Shown here one piece after another: positions 48,187 through 57,182 of a DNA stretch of 64,000 nucleotides (positions within the stretch are counted from its first letter, which is position 1; the number at the start of each line of letters is the position of its first letter). This DNA is from Terriglobia bacterium (lineage in GTDB: Bacteria; Acidobacteriota; UBA6911). A model generated the notes under the pieces. That model was not told the origin of the DNA. It saw only the letters and a list, made by a program, of their open reading frames with translations, and made no database searches. The stretch is taken from NCBI GenBank assembly GCA_020072565.1, contig JAIQGI010000028.1, positions 1 through 64,000 of the forward strand, read 5' to 3'. Both the position numbers and the translations under genes were made by a program.

Positions 48187-49359
48187 ATGCAAGTGGAGAA
48201 GCTGCGGTTTGACGAAACGGCACCAAAATTCAGTTTTGACACGGACAGGCAGCCCCCAGCCAAGATCAAGGTGATCGGCATCGGCGGCGCCGGCGGTAAC
48301 GCGGTAAACCGCATGATCCAGGCGAGAATCGAGGGGGTGGATTTCATCGCCGCGAACACCGACCTCCAGGCGCTGCGTAACTCGATCGCTCCCATCAAGC
48401 TCCAGATCGGAGCGAAGCTCACCAGCGGCCTCGGCTGCGGCGCGATCCCTGAGCGCGGGCGCCAGGCTGCGCTCGAAGATACCGAACGCATCATCGAGGT
48501 GCTCGACGGCGCCGACATGGTTTTCATCACCGGCGGCATGGGAGGCGGCACCGGCACCGGCGCAGCGCCCGTCATCGCCAGCCTGGCGACCGAGCTGAGC
48601 GCCCTCACGGTCGGCGTGGTCACCAAGCCGTTCAACTTTGAAGGCAAGAAGCGGATGGCCCATGCGGACCAGGGCATCAGTGAGCTGAAAGAGGTCGTAG
48701 ACACCCTGATCACCATCCCGAACGAGCGGCTCCTGTACGCGATGGGCGCCGACGCTCTGCTTGAGGATTCCTTCCGCTACGCCGACGATGTCCTCTGCCA
48801 GGCGGTCCAGGGAATCTCCGACATCATCACCATGCCCGGCGTGGTCAACGTCGACTTCGCAGACGTCCGCACGGTCATGGCCGGCAGGGGCATGGCACTG
48901 ATGGGGACGGGCATCGCCGAAGGCGAGAACCGCGCCGTGGAAGCGGCTCAGCGCGCGATCGCCAGTCCGCTCCTGGAGGAAACCTCAATCCGGGGCGCCA
49001 AGGGCGTTCTCATCAACATAACGGCGACGCGCAACTCCCTCCGGCTGCAGGAAGTCGATGCCGCCGCCAAGATCATCGAGGAGGCCGCCAATGCCGAGGA
49101 TACGATATTCGGGGCGGTCTATGACGAGACCATGGGGGATCGGATCAAGATCACCGTCATCGCCACGGGATTCAACGTCAGAGCCGCAAGCGAGGCGCTG
49201 CGGACTTCCAACGTCATCCCGCTGAGCTCCTCTGGCGACGGGATCGCGCGCGCGCTCGAACATCATGCGGCCTCGGAGAAATCGATCGATTATCGACTGG
49301 CATCGATCAAAAACGACCTCGACGAACCGGCCTTCCTGCGCCGGCGCGCTGAGAAGTAG
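48187..49359 (+). CDS. ftsZ: Cell-division GTPase FtsZ
   Basis: 390 residues from ATG 48187 (AAAGGAG just upstream); a longer opening that runs back through ftsA in another frame was rejected. The tubulin signature [16 protein letters not shown] (about 116-131), [14 protein letters not shown] at the N-terminus and the conserved C-terminal peptide [12 protein letters not shown], which binds FtsA, are all present. The linker between core and tail is short (about 40 residues). Last gene of the cluster. Confidence 0.98.
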   Translation: MQVEKLRFDETAPKFSFDTDRQPPAKIKVIGIGGAGGNAVNRMIQARIEGVDFIAANTDLQALRNSIAPIKLQIGAKLTSGLGCGAIPERGRQAALEDTERIIEVLDGADMVFITGGMGGGTGTGAAPVIASLATELSALTVGVVTKPFNFEGKKRMAHADQGISELKEVVDTLITIPNERLLYAMGADALLEDSFRYADDVLCQAVQGISDIITMPGVVNVDFADVRTVMAGRGMALMGTGIAEGENRAVEAAQRAIASPLLEETSIRGAKGVLINITATRNSLRLQEVDAAAKIIEEAANAEDTIFGAVYDETMGDRIKITVIATGFNVRAASEALRTSNVIPLSSSGDGIARALEHHAASEKSIDYRLASIKNDLDEPAFLRRRAEK

Positions 49360-49363
49360 ATCA

Positions 49364-49532
49364 GAATGACGATTGACGGGCCTTTTACGGCATCAGGACC
49401 AAACGTCAATCGTCATTCGTCCGTTTTCGTTCGGCCATTCTGCACGAAAATCGCCGGCGCAGGCAAAACGCCCGCATAAGGCCGGGATCATGATCGGGAG
49501 CAGTTGAGACCTGCCCTATCGATCCCGATCAT
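49364..49532. repeat. Two inverted repeats between convergent ftsZ and rhomboid genes
   Basis: GAATGACGATTGACG (49364-49378) pairs perfectly with CGTCAATCGTCATTC (49404-49418). A second pair, ATGATCGGGA (49490-49499) and TCCCGATCAT (49523-49532), follows. Another GGTCAATCGTCAATG copy lies at 49546-49560. They may act as terminators for the two converging genes; no T-run is present. Confidence 0.55.
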
Positions 49533-49554
49533 TTCAGTCGTCATCGGTCAATCG

Positions 49555-50298
49555 TCAATGAATAGTGGTTTTGTTCTTGTCGTCGATCTTGCGCCTGACC
49601 TCGCCATAGTAAACTTCGAATTGTCGCTTCAGTTCCTCCCGTTTCCGATGGGCGTGGTAAAGCTGGAATCGCTGGATCCACGCGCCTCCCTTGAGGAACA
49701 CGAGGCCGACCAGGATGCCGCCGAGGTGCGCGATATTTGACACTCCCTGTTCACTTCCGGTGACCGAAAACAGAAATGCAAGGCCGCCCATGAAGAGCAC
49801 GAACCATTTGACCTTTATGGGGAAAAGAAAGTAGAGGTAGACGAGCCGGTTCGGATAAAGCAGCCCATACGCGAGCAGCAGGCCGTAGATCGCGCCGGAT
49901 GCCCCTATGGTGGCGGTGGGGCTGTTAACGCCCAAGAGAAACGAGCAAAAACCGGCACCGATTCCCGTAACGAAATAATAGGTGAGAAAGCGCTTCGAGC
50001 CCCATGCCCGTTCCAGATCATTCCCGAACATGTACAGGGTGAGCATGTTGATGAAGATGTGCATCAACTGGTGCGTGTCATGGAGAAACATGTAGCTGAC
50101 GAACTGCCAGATCATGAATTCGTGGGTAATGCGCCAGGGAATCAGTCCGAAATATGCTTCGATAAAACTGCTGCCCGCCGCCCGGGTCAACCACTGCAGG
50201 ACAAATACCAGGACGTTGATCGCAATCAGCGTTCTGATGCTCTTGGTTATGGGGCCACCAAAGGAAACCGAAGGCGAATTGTAAGAATAATAAGGCAT
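49555..50298 (-). CDS. Rhomboid family intramembrane serine protease
   Basis: 247 residues from ATG 50298 (TTG 50304 is in frame but not favoured). Six membrane helices, with the WRITHEFMIWQFVSYMFLHD segment (the WR loop), HIFINMLTLYMFGNDLE (HxxxN), the catalytic GASGAIYGLLLAYG (Ser) and AHLGGILVGLVF (His), give a complete Ser-His dyad. The C-terminus is a basic cytoplasmic tail of about 40 residues. Substrate unknown. Confidence 0.92.
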   Translation of the reverse strand: MPYYSYNSPSVSFGGPITKSIRTLIAINVLVFVLQWLTRAAGSSFIEAYFGLIPWRITHEFMIWQFVSYMFLHDTHQLMHIFINMLTLYMFGNDLERAWGSKRFLTYYFVTGIGAGFCSFLLGVNSPTATIGASGAIYGLLLAYGLLYPNRLVYLYFLFPIKVKWFVLFMGGLAFLFSVTGSEQGVSNIAHLGGILVGLVFLKGGAWIQRFQLYHAHRKREELKRQFEVYYGEVRRKIDDKNKTTIH

Positions 50299-50510
50299 GA
50301 CCAAATATTAGGGGAACCTGGGGGGGAATTCAATCGGCGATCTCCGCCCCTGCGACAGGTCTCGGGTCAAAAATAGCAAAGAAATTCAGCGAGATGCGGC
50401 CACGATCCGCGGGACTTGAATCCCCGTGGCCCCATTTTCGGATGGTCGATGTCCGCGCAGGAGATGATAGAATGTACGCCTTTGACGATTAGACGTAAGG
50501 CGGACAATAC

Positions 50511-51260
50511 ATGAGAATTGACGGGCGAAACCCCGACGCGATGCGGGAAGTGCGGATCGAGCTGGATTATACCAAGCACGCCGAAGGGTCGGTGCTGATC
50601 AGCCTTGGTGACACCAGGGTATTATGCACCTGCAGCATCGAAGACAAGGTGCCCCCCTTCCTCTATAAATCAAACCAGGGTTGGGTGACTGCGGAGTACG
50701 GGATGGTTCCCCGCTCGACCAACACGCGCTCACCCCGTGAGGCGGCGCGCGGCAAACAGTCGGGCCGCACGGTCGAGATTCAGCGCCTTATCGGCCGCTC
50801 GCTGCGCAGCGTGGTCAATCTTCCGCTCCTGGGGACCCGCAGCCTGCTGGTCGATTGCGACGTGATTCAGGCCGACGGCGGAACCCGCACTGCATCCATC
50901 ACCGGCGGGTTTCTGGCGCTCGCTATCGCGATCAACAGACTTCTGGAACGGAAGCTGCTGGAATACTCGCCTATTGTGGATTTCATCGCCGCCACCAGCG
51001 TTGGCATGATCGACGAGGTCCCGTGCCTGGACCTGAACTACGAGGAGGATTCCAGCGCCGCCGTGGACATGAACCTGGTCATGACCGGAAGCGGCCGCTT
51101 CGTCGAAATCCAGGGGACGGCCGAGAAACAGCCGTTTACGGCAGATCAGTTGCAGACTTTGATCGCGCTGGGTTCCCTGGGAATCGGGCGGTTGATCCGG
51201 GCACAAAGGTCGGCCCTGGAGGCGCGTGGCATCGACCTCCGCCGCCTCTGCGGGTCGTGA
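50511..51260 (+). CDS. rph: Ribonuclease PH
   Basis: 249 residues. It has [60 protein letters not shown] and [20 protein letters not shown], the RNase PH signatures. It trims tRNA 3' ends by phosphorolysis. A tRNA gene lies 1 kb downstream. It is followed by rdgB, a frequent partner. Confidence 0.97.
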   Translation: MRIDGRNPDAMREVRIELDYTKHAEGSVLISLGDTRVLCTCSIEDKVPPFLYKSNQGWVTAEYGMVPRSTNTRSPREAARGKQSGRTVEIQRLIGRSLRSVVNLPLLGTRSLLVDCDVIQADGGTRTASITGGFLALAIAINRLLERKLLEYSPIVDFIAATSVGMIDEVPCLDLNYEEDSSAAVDMNLVMTGSGRFVEIQGTAEKQPFTADQLQTLIALGSLGIGRLIRAQRSALEARGIDLRRLCGS

Positions 51261-51403
51261 GTCTTTTTCAAGACTCCGGAGGTATCGAGGGAGTTCCGGC
51301 AGATTCCCTGGAGTGCTCAAGCCCGTTTGCGCCTTGTTTTTCCCCCGATCGCAAGGCGGCGAGCCTTGGTAATTCGCCTCGAGAGTTTTTTTCTGCAGTC
51401 AGA

Positions 51404-52018
51404 ATGAAAAGAGTGAAAAATCAGAGCCTGACTCCGACCATCGTCCTGGCCACGCATAACCCAGGGAAGCTCCGCGAGTTCCGGGCTCTCATGGAGCCGG
51501 CGGGATGGGAGATCATCGGATTGTCGGATCTTTCCATCAAGACAGATGTGGAGGAAACCGGGGGCTCGTTTGCTGAGAACGCGCGCCTGAAAGCGCTCAG
51601 TTACTCTCGAGACACGGATCTTCCCGTCCTTGCCGATGATTCGGGGCTCGAAGTCTTTTCTCTCGGCGGCAGGCCTGGAGTCGGTTCCGCGCGCTACGCG
51701 GGCCCCGGCGCCTCGGATGCGGATCGCGTGCGCAAGCTTCTGGCGGAGCTGGAACATACTCCGGGATCGCGGTCAGCCCGATTCGTCTGCGCCCTGGCGC
51801 TGGCACAATGGGGAGTCCTTCTGCTCGAAACGGAAGGTGAGTGCCGTGGTGAAATCACGGCGGAGCCGCGGGGCAGTCAAGGCTTCGGCTACGATCCTGT
51901 CTTTTGGGTACCCGAGCTGGGGAGAACTTACGCTGAGCTGGACAAAGAGGAGAAGAATCTGCACAGCCACCGCGCGCACGCGGCCAGGGCGCTCCTGGAT
52001 AAGCTCGGGCGACGATGA
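51404..52018 (+). CDS. rdgB: dITP/XTP pyrophosphatase (RdgB/HAM1)
   Basis: 204 residues from ATG 51404; the upstream in-frame extension lies in rph in another frame. Motifs: TIVLATHNPGKLREFRALME, GGSFAENARLKALSYS, LADDSGLEVFSLGGRPGVGS, GFGYDPVFWVPELGRTYAEL and SHRAHAARALLDKL. It removes non-canonical purine nucleotides such as dITP and XTP from the pool. The 143-base gap to rph allows co-transcription. Confidence 0.96.
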   Translation: MKRVKNQSLTPTIVLATHNPGKLREFRALMEPAGWEIIGLSDLSIKTDVEETGGSFAENARLKALSYSRDTDLPVLADDSGLEVFSLGGRPGVGSARYAGPGASDADRVRKLLAELEHTPGSRSARFVCALALAQWGVLLLETEGECRGEITAEPRGSQGFGYDPVFWVPELGRTYAELDKEEKNLHSHRAHAARALLDKLGRR

Positions 52019-52042
52019 GATGACAGTCGCAGCCAAATAAGC

Positions 52043-52091
52043 CACCACGAGATGCACGAAAAGGGTCACTCGTGTTCCGTGTCTTTCGTGG
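52043..52091. repeat. TTTCGTG-family palindromic repeat
   Basis: CCACGAGATGCACGAAAA on the left is answered by TCGTGTTCCGTGTCTTTCGTGG on the right, an imperfect palindrome of TTTCGTG-like units. It belongs to the same family as those at 11994 and 16077. It lies between rdgB and the tRNA gene. Confidence 0.5.
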
Positions 52092-52263
52092 TCCGATCCA
52101 GCGACTCAGCGGATTGTGTTCCCAAAGCCCGAGTCCGCATTTTCCCTTTGCAGTGAACACCGTGAGCCACGCAACACAAGCAGGAAGAGGGTCCCGCGAG
52201 ACGTCTTCAGCTCCGGTGGCGCAAAGACTTGAACTGAGATAGAATGAAAACTTCTCCTCAGGT

Positions 52264-52340
52264 CGGGGCATAGCGCAGCCTGGTAGCGCGCCTGCCTTGG
52301 GCGCAGGAGGTCTCCAGTTCAAATCTGGATGCCCCGACCA
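52264..52340 (+). tRNA. tRNA-Pro (anticodon TGG)
   Basis: 77 bases with all arms: acceptor CGGGGCA/TGCCCCG, D-arm GCGC...GCGC with the AGCCTGGTA loop, anticodon stem CCTGC/GCAGG with loop CTTGGGC (TGG anticodon), T-arm with GTTCAAATC, discriminator A and an encoded CCA end. No intron. Confidence 0.97.
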
Positions 52341-52686
52341 CTCCTCCATGTCAGCACTGAATCCACCGCTGCCCGGGCCGCGCGCGATACCGCAAACGCT
52401 GTAAGAGCCCCTACAGGCTGCCTGGCGTCGGCCCCATCAGAACCTTTGGCCTCTCGCCGTCTCCGACCCGAATTATTCGTGAAGCAGAACCAAACGCCGG
52501 TGAAAGGCAACAAAATTGGACTCGGATAAACGCTGGCAGGAGCTTTTGCACGCCGACCAAAACCGAATGGTCAGCGTCTTTCCGCGTCGAAAATTTCTTT
52601 TGATCGCATATTCACGAATAATCCGGGCTAAGCGCCCACCGGATCGAATCTGATTCCTGTTGATTTGGCCCCGCCATCTGTCGATC
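52341..52686. other. Gene-free stretch after tRNA-Pro
   Basis: About 350 bases with no supportable gene, terminator or clear promoter. A frame overlapping the tRNA 3' end (52329-52529) was judged spurious. Confidence 0.5.
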
Positions 52687-52818
52687 ATGAACAGATTAAC
52701 AATAGGTTTCGGTCCCGTGGCCCAATCGCAGCTTGTGCCTGATGGTGGAGTGAGTCCGCATTTTTCAGGGCTTTTACGCGTACCTCGCGAGGGCGAAATT
52801 CAGACACTCAGGGAGTGA
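52687..52818 (+). CDS. Possible small protein or peptide (43 residues)
   Basis: A short ATG frame starts MNRLTIGFGPVAQSQ and ends seven bases before the asparagine-synthetase-like gene, so translation could be coupled. It has no signal peptide, membrane helix or recognised leader motif, and there is no clear ribosome-binding site at its ATG. It lacks the lasso-peptide features of an Asp or Glu at ring position 7-9 and the conserved leader Tyr-Pro block. It may be a genuine small gene, a peptide substrate of the neighbour, or chance. Confidence 0.3.
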   Translation: MNRLTIGFGPVAQSQLVPDGGVSPHFSGLLRVPREGEIQTLRE

Positions 52819-52825
52819 GGCAGGA

Positions 52826-54670
52826 ATGATCGGCGGATATATCTACAGCCATTGCGACAGGGACATGGAAGGACGCCTGGCACACAAATTGGGTCCCTCG
52901 CAGAAAAGGATCCAGGCATGGGACAACGGCTACCTGTTTTATGACGAGCCCTTTCGAAGCGAGCAGACATCGTGCCTGGCCGCAGATCAGGTAATCCTGT
53001 TAAGCGAGGACATATTGGTGACCTCGGCTGCCGACGGCAAGTATCGTCGGCTCCGCCTCGAAAAAGACTTCTGCGAGACCGTTGCAAAATCGGAAACCGA
53101 GGCTTTCAATGCCATCCAGAGCGACTGTCGGATGGCGGTTCTATGCAAGAAGGATTCCGACAAGTTCCTCTATCTGGTCTCCAACAGGGCGGGGTCGGGG
53201 AGGATCTATTATCACAAGGTGAAGTCGGGCGTCATCTTTTCCTCCGATTTGCGATTCCTTTTGTCACTCGTTCCTTTCGATGTAAGCTATCTGGGCATCT
53301 ACTCCCTGCTGAAGTACGGGGCGATCCCCGAACCTCTTACCATCAACGAAAGCATCGCTGCGGTGCCGCCGGCCCACTACCTCAAGTATGACGTGAACAC
53401 CGGTCAGCAGGCGGCCCTTCCCTTTTTCAGGTTTCAATTCGCCTTCGAACATGACGGTGATCTTACCGGAGTCGCCGAGGTGAATCTCGACCCGGTCAAG
53501 AATGCGCTTCGGAAGTCCGCAAGATTTCTGGGAGAGAATCAGCCCGCCATGTTGCTGAGTGGGGGCATTGACTCAAGTTTATACGGCTGCTACTTGAGCC
53601 AGGCAAGCAATGACCGCCTCCGGGCGTTTTATTGCGCGTTTGGACCGGAGGATCCGGAGCTGCAATTCGCCAAAGCAATCGCCGAGCGCATCGGGACCAC
53701 ACTGCAGGTTGCAGTAATGCAGAAATCCGATGCTCTGAACATCCTGGACGATGTGGTCCGCCTGACGGATCACCCCTTTTCTGATTTTTCGAGTCTGCCG
53801 ACGGCCTTCGTTTTGAAATACATAAGGGAACATCTGACCGGCCAGGATATCGTGGTCGAGTGTAATGGCGGTGATGATTGTTTCGGATTTCCTGACCTGC
53901 AAAATGAAACGAAATATGCGCTTAAGCACCGTTTCCCGAGATCCCTCAAGAAGGTGATCTCTGCGCTGCTCAGGCATTCACCCCATTGGAAGTGGGAATC
54001 CAGGGAGGGAGCACTGGCGAGAGTTGCGGCCATCTCGGATGTTCATGAATTGACGCCGCTGAACTACTTCCTGGTCCTGGCGCCGGTAAACTATTTGAAC
54101 CTGGAAACACCCGGGGAATGGGACGAAACGCTGGGGGATGTGATGGAGAGCGTATTTGCCGACTGCGACGGAGGGCAAGCAAAGCTCGGCTATCATGCGA
54201 GAATAACCGTCAGGCAGTTGCTCCATGTGAACAGCCGCAGGTGGGCGGCAAAGGCGTTATCGACCGGTCAGAGCCTGGGTCTCAGGATTGTATACCCTTA
54301 CATATGGCAGGACATTCTGGTGGAACAGGGGAAATTGCCCTGGAATGCCAAGGTTCACAACGGCGTTGTTAAATGGCCCTTGAAGAAACTCCTCGAAGAA
54401 TACATGCCGCAAACGTTCATCTACAGAAAAAAGAGCGGATTTGTGCCTCCTTTTGCCCGTTGGCTGACCGACAGGGATTTCAATCAGAAAGTGCGCGACA
54501 TTGTGCTGAACAGAAACGGCTTTGTGACCAGGATCGTTCCCGCGCGCGTGTTGGAAGAGTTGCTCTCGGATGCCTCGAATGGAAAGAAGTTGAGGTTTCC
54601 CATCCTGAACTTTCTCTGGGGGGCGATATTTGCAGAGTCCTGGATCCAGGAGCAGAAACGCCGGGATTGA
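52826..54670 (+). CDS. Asparagine-synthetase-like protein lacking the glutaminase cysteine
   Basis: 614 residues. The N-terminal region (about 1-200) has the position of a class II glutamine amidotransferase domain but begins MIGGYIYS, with Ile where functional enzymes have Cys2, so ammonia release from glutamine is not expected. The AsnB C-terminal domain keeps the ATP pyrophosphatase motif LLSGGIDSS (243-251) but has CNGGDDCFG (346-354) where AsnB has a GEGADE-type loop. Cys-less relatives include beta-lactam synthetase and lasso-peptide cyclases, which form amide bonds without free ammonia. Product unknown. The gene is isolated, convergent with the aor cluster, and looks less GC-rich than the dcw genes. 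Confidence 0.75.
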   Translation: MIGGYIYSHCDRDMEGRLAHKLGPSQKRIQAWDNGYLFYDEPFRSEQTSCLAADQVILLSEDILVTSAADGKYRRLRLEKDFCETVAKSETEAFNAIQSDCRMAVLCKKDSDKFLYLVSNRAGSGRIYYHKVKSGVIFSSDLRFLLSLVPFDVSYLGIYSLLKYGAIPEPLTINESIAAVPPAHYLKYDVNTGQQAALPFFRFQFAFEHDGDLTGVAEVNLDPVKNALRKSARFLGENQPAMLLSGGIDSSLYGCYLSQASNDRLRAFYCAFGPEDPELQFAKAIAERIGTTLQVAVMQKSDALNILDDVVRLTDHPFSDFSSLPTAFVLKYIREHLTGQDIVVECNGGDDCFGFPDLQNETKYALKHRFPRSLKKVISALLRHSPHWKWESREGALARVAAISDVHELTPLNYFLVLAPVNYLNLETPGEWDETLGDVMESVFADCDGGQAKLGYHARITVRQLLHVNSRRWAAKALSTGQSLGLRIVYPYIWQDILVEQGKLPWNAKVHNGVVKWPLKKLLEEYMPQTFIYRKKSGFVPPFARWLTDRDFNQKVRDIVLNRNGFVTRIVPARVLEELLSDASNGKKLRFPILNFLWGAIFAESWIQEQKRRD

Positions 54671-54791
54671 AAGGGAGATGGCAGTCCCCTCCCATGCCGG
54701 CCGGCTGGTTTCAGCAATTCATGCGTCACCCGAAAGCGCGCCCGACACGAGTTCGGAAAGAACAGGGGCCAACAAATTCGAACTGAGTTGT

Positions 54792-55070
54792 CTACCCGCC
54801 CGCAACCGGAGGGAAAATGGCAATGATATCCCCCTCCGCCAGTCTGGTTTCGAGATCGTCGAGAAATCTGACATTCCTGCCGTTTTCCAGGATGTTGACG
54901 TAAGGTCTCAGCTGCCCGTCGTCTTCCAGAATCCCGGGCAAGAACGCCGCGTGCCGCTTTCCCAGGACCTGCAACAACTCGCGCACAGTCTGCCCGTCCG
55001 GCAGGGAAATCACCAGCTCCTTCCCCAGAAGCTCGCGGAAGTCAGCGAACGTTCTCACGGTCACGTTCAT
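54792..55070 (-). CDS. MoaD/ThiS-like sulfur-carrier protein of the aor cluster
   Basis: 92 residues from ATG 55070 (a longer opening to 55154 lies inside the ThiF gene). The ubiquitin-like fold is indicated by VRTFADFRELLGKELVISLP, LEDDGQLRPYVNILENGRNV and the ending DIIAIFPPVAGG. The C-terminal Gly-Gly is the adenylation/thiocarboxylation site. It would carry sulfur for molybdopterin dithiolene synthesis, as needed for the tungsten cofactor of the aldehyde oxidoreductase two genes away. It overlaps the ThiF-like gene by 29 bases and is the last gene of the cluster. Confidence 0.9.
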   Translation of the reverse strand: MNVTVRTFADFRELLGKELVISLPDGQTVRELLQVLGKRHAAFLPGILEDDGQLRPYVNILENGRNVRFLDDLETRLAEGDIIAIFPPVAGG

Positions 55071-55797
55071 GGCGCCTGCTCCCGCAGTCCGGACAGGCCG
55101 GATTCCTCTCCAGCTGAAAAATATCCACTTCGATCCGCAGACCGTCCCAGACAAACAGGCGATTGAAAAGATTCTCCCCTTTCCCTGTCAGGACCTTGAC
55201 GGCTTCCGTTGCCTGAACGGAGCCGATCACGCCGCAAGTAGCGCCGAGAATGGGAGTGGCCGCTGCCGAAGGATAGTCGCCCCAAATGCATGACAGACAT
55301 GGGGTCTGGTATGGGACGATGGTAGTTACCTGTCCGTAGAACTCCCGCACCGCACCATGAACCAGAGGAATGCCCAGGCGCAGCGCAACCCTGTTCAAGA
55401 CGTGCCGGCTCGGGAAATTGTCCAAGGCATCCAGCAATAACGAAGCATCGCCCACTAACTGCTCCGCATTGGCATCGTCCAGTTTGGTGATAAGGGCATG
55501 CACCTGTATATGGGGATTCAGCGAAATGAGGCGTTCCTGCAGAACCGTGGCCTTGGTTTTCCCTACGTCACAGCCACGGTAGAATATTTGCCGATTCAGG
55601 TTGCTGATATCTACACTGTCGGGATCCGCGATGCGGATACAACCGACCCCGGCCGCTGCAAGGTAGCCGCATATGGCTGCGCTCAAACCGCCGGCGCCGG
55701 CAACAAAAATCGAGGCCTTTCGGAGCCTTTCCTGTCCCTCCTCGCCCAGCACGGGAATTTGGCGGCTGTAGTGGTCCAGTTCGGACACGGTCAGCAT
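55042..55797 (-). CDS. ThiF/MoeB/HesA-type adenylyltransferase
   Basis: 251 residues. The nucleotide loop SIFVAGAGGLSAAICGYLAA (about 29-48), the DPDSVDISNLNRQIFY segment with GKTKA (Arg/Lys of the ATP site), ALDNFPSRHVLNR and the zinc Cys pairs CLSC (about 168-171) and CPDCG near the C-terminus are the E1/MoeB features. It should adenylate the C-terminal glycine of the MoaD-like protein encoded next. No rhodanese domain is present. Twelve bases separate it from the FAD oxidoreductase gene. Confidence 0.92.
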   Translation of the reverse strand: MLTVSELDHYSRQIPVLGEEGQERLRKASIFVAGAGGLSAAICGYLAAAGVGCIRIADPDSVDISNLNRQIFYRGCDVGKTKATVLQERLISLNPHIQVHALITKLDDANAEQLVGDASLLLDALDNFPSRHVLNRVALRLGIPLVHGAVREFYGQVTTIVPYQTPCLSCIWGDYPSAAATPILGATCGVIGSVQATEAVKVLTGKGENLFNRLFVWDGLRIEVDIFQLERNPACPDCGSRRHERDRENVR

Positions 55798-55809
55798 AGC
55801 TGTGTTTCC

Positions 55810-57021
55810 CTAGGATCTCGTGCACTTCCTCATAGCCTGGGAATAATCATAACTCCCATGCAGGAGGGACCCGGCGCAATGAGTGACGTCAACCTTCCGG
55901 CGGAGCAGGCTGTTATAGAGTCCCTCGTTCCTGACTTCGCCCACAAAGATGAATCCTTTGAGAATTCCGTGATCCAGCACAATCTTGTGATGAAAGCCCG
56001 GGCCTCCTTCACTGCGCACCTCCGGTGCCTCGGCCCTTGCCATGCCGGCCGTGCAAATGGAAGTATCGAACACCCGCAGAACGTTACGGGAATAGCTGCC
56101 TTCATAGGCAAGTGGCCGGGAGGCCATGTTGTATGCCGCCACCATCCCTTGTTCAAAAGCCAGGGGCCAGAGCGCGTTGACCCGGGATTCCCCGTATACG
56201 ATATCCCTGGTCTCGGCCACATCACCCGCAGCATAGATGCCCGGGATATTGGTTTCCATGTGCTCATCCACCGGAACACCATGGCGGATATTGATGCCGC
56301 TCCCGGTCAGGAAGTTCAAAGTGGGAGTGACCCCTTTGCCGAAGATGATCGCATCACACAATCTTCTCTCCCCGGAACTCAGGAAGACTTCACCGGACGG
56401 GCAGATGCTCACGATGTCCGTACGCTTGTGGATTTCCACGCCTCTTTCCGCGAGCTTTTTCTCCACCAATGCTGAGGACGGCTCATCCAGCATCGTGGAA
56501 AACACGCGGTCCGAGCTGATCACGAGGGTTATCCTGAACCCCAGCTTGCAGAGCGCATCGCTGAGTTCCAGTCCCACGGGGCCTGCGCCCGCAACTACGG
56601 CATGTCCGGTCTTTCTCACCTTCAGCAGTTCCTGGACTCCCCGCACATCCGGAATATCCCGAATCGTGAAAACGAAAGGCAGCCGGCTGCCGTCAACTTC
56701 TGGCCGGAGTGGCGCGGCACCCGCGGCGATGAGCAGTCTGTCGTAGCAGAGTTTCTTTCCCGAGGTGGTCCTCACTTCCAGCTTCTCAGGATTCACCTCA
56801 GCCGCTTCCTCGCCCAGAGCCATCTCCACTCCCGCGGGCACACGCAGAAACATCCGTTTCTCCTCCACCGCCCCGGTGAGGAGATAAGGAAGCGCAATCC
56901 TGGCATAGGGTGGAAATTTCTCTTTGGCCAGAATTGTCACCCGGCTCTTTTCCTCTATGCGTCGTAGAGTGGCCGCCGCACTAAGTCCGGCGGGCCCGCC
57001 GCCGATGATCAGATATCGCAA
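55810..57021 (-). CDS. aorC: FAD/NAD(P)-dependent oxidoreductase, AorC-like subunit
   Basis: 403 residues from TTG 57021, preceded by AGGGAG seven bases upstream. The N-terminal FAD loop RYLIIGGGPAGLSAAATLRR, the internal NAD(P) loop HAVVAGAGPVGLELSDALCK (about 141-160), and the second FAD motif IPGIYAAGDVAETRDIVYGE (about 263-282) define a pyridine nucleotide-disulfide-type reductase; no redox-active CxxxxC disulfide is visible. In Aromatoleum-type aldehyde oxidoreductases the FAD subunit passes electrons to or from NAD; the same is inferred here from the cluster. It could alternatively serve rubredoxin or ferredoxin. A 161-base gap precedes it. Confidence 0.82.
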   Translation of the reverse strand: MRYLIIGGGPAGLSAAATLRRIEEKSRVTILAKEKFPPYARIALPYLLTGAVEEKRMFLRVPAGVEMALGEEAAEVNPEKLEVRTTSGKKLCYDRLLIAAGAAPLRPEVDGSRLPFVFTIRDIPDVRGVQELLKVRKTGHAVVAGAGPVGLELSDALCKLGFRITLVISSDRVFSTMLDEPSSALVEKKLAERGVEIHKRTDIVSICPSGEVFLSSGERRLCDAIIFGKGVTPTLNFLTGSGINIRHGVPVDEHMETNIPGIYAAGDVAETRDIVYGESRVNALWPLAFEQGMVAAYNMASRPLAYEGSYSRNVLRVFDTSICTAGMARAEAPEVRSEGGPGFHHKIVLDHGILKGFIFVGEVRNEGLYNSLLRRKVDVTHCAGSLLHGSYDYSQAMRKCTRS

Positions 57022-57182
57022 GATCGTCTCCCTACCTCGACTCTCAAAAGCTCAACTCGGGGGGTGCGGAGGGTAGCAGAGGACGCAGGGCTCAGATGGC
57101 CTCAATCCCGAGCTCTCTGCATTCCACCGCACTTTCTGCGATGATCGTTTGCTTTTCATCAAAATAGTGGAAACAGCCTCTG

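Noticed and set aside
52687-54670. A lasso-peptide gene cluster
   Set aside because: The AsnB-like protein is suggestive, but there is no leader peptidase, PqqD-like recognition protein or transporter, and the small ORF lacks the acidic ring residue and leader motif.
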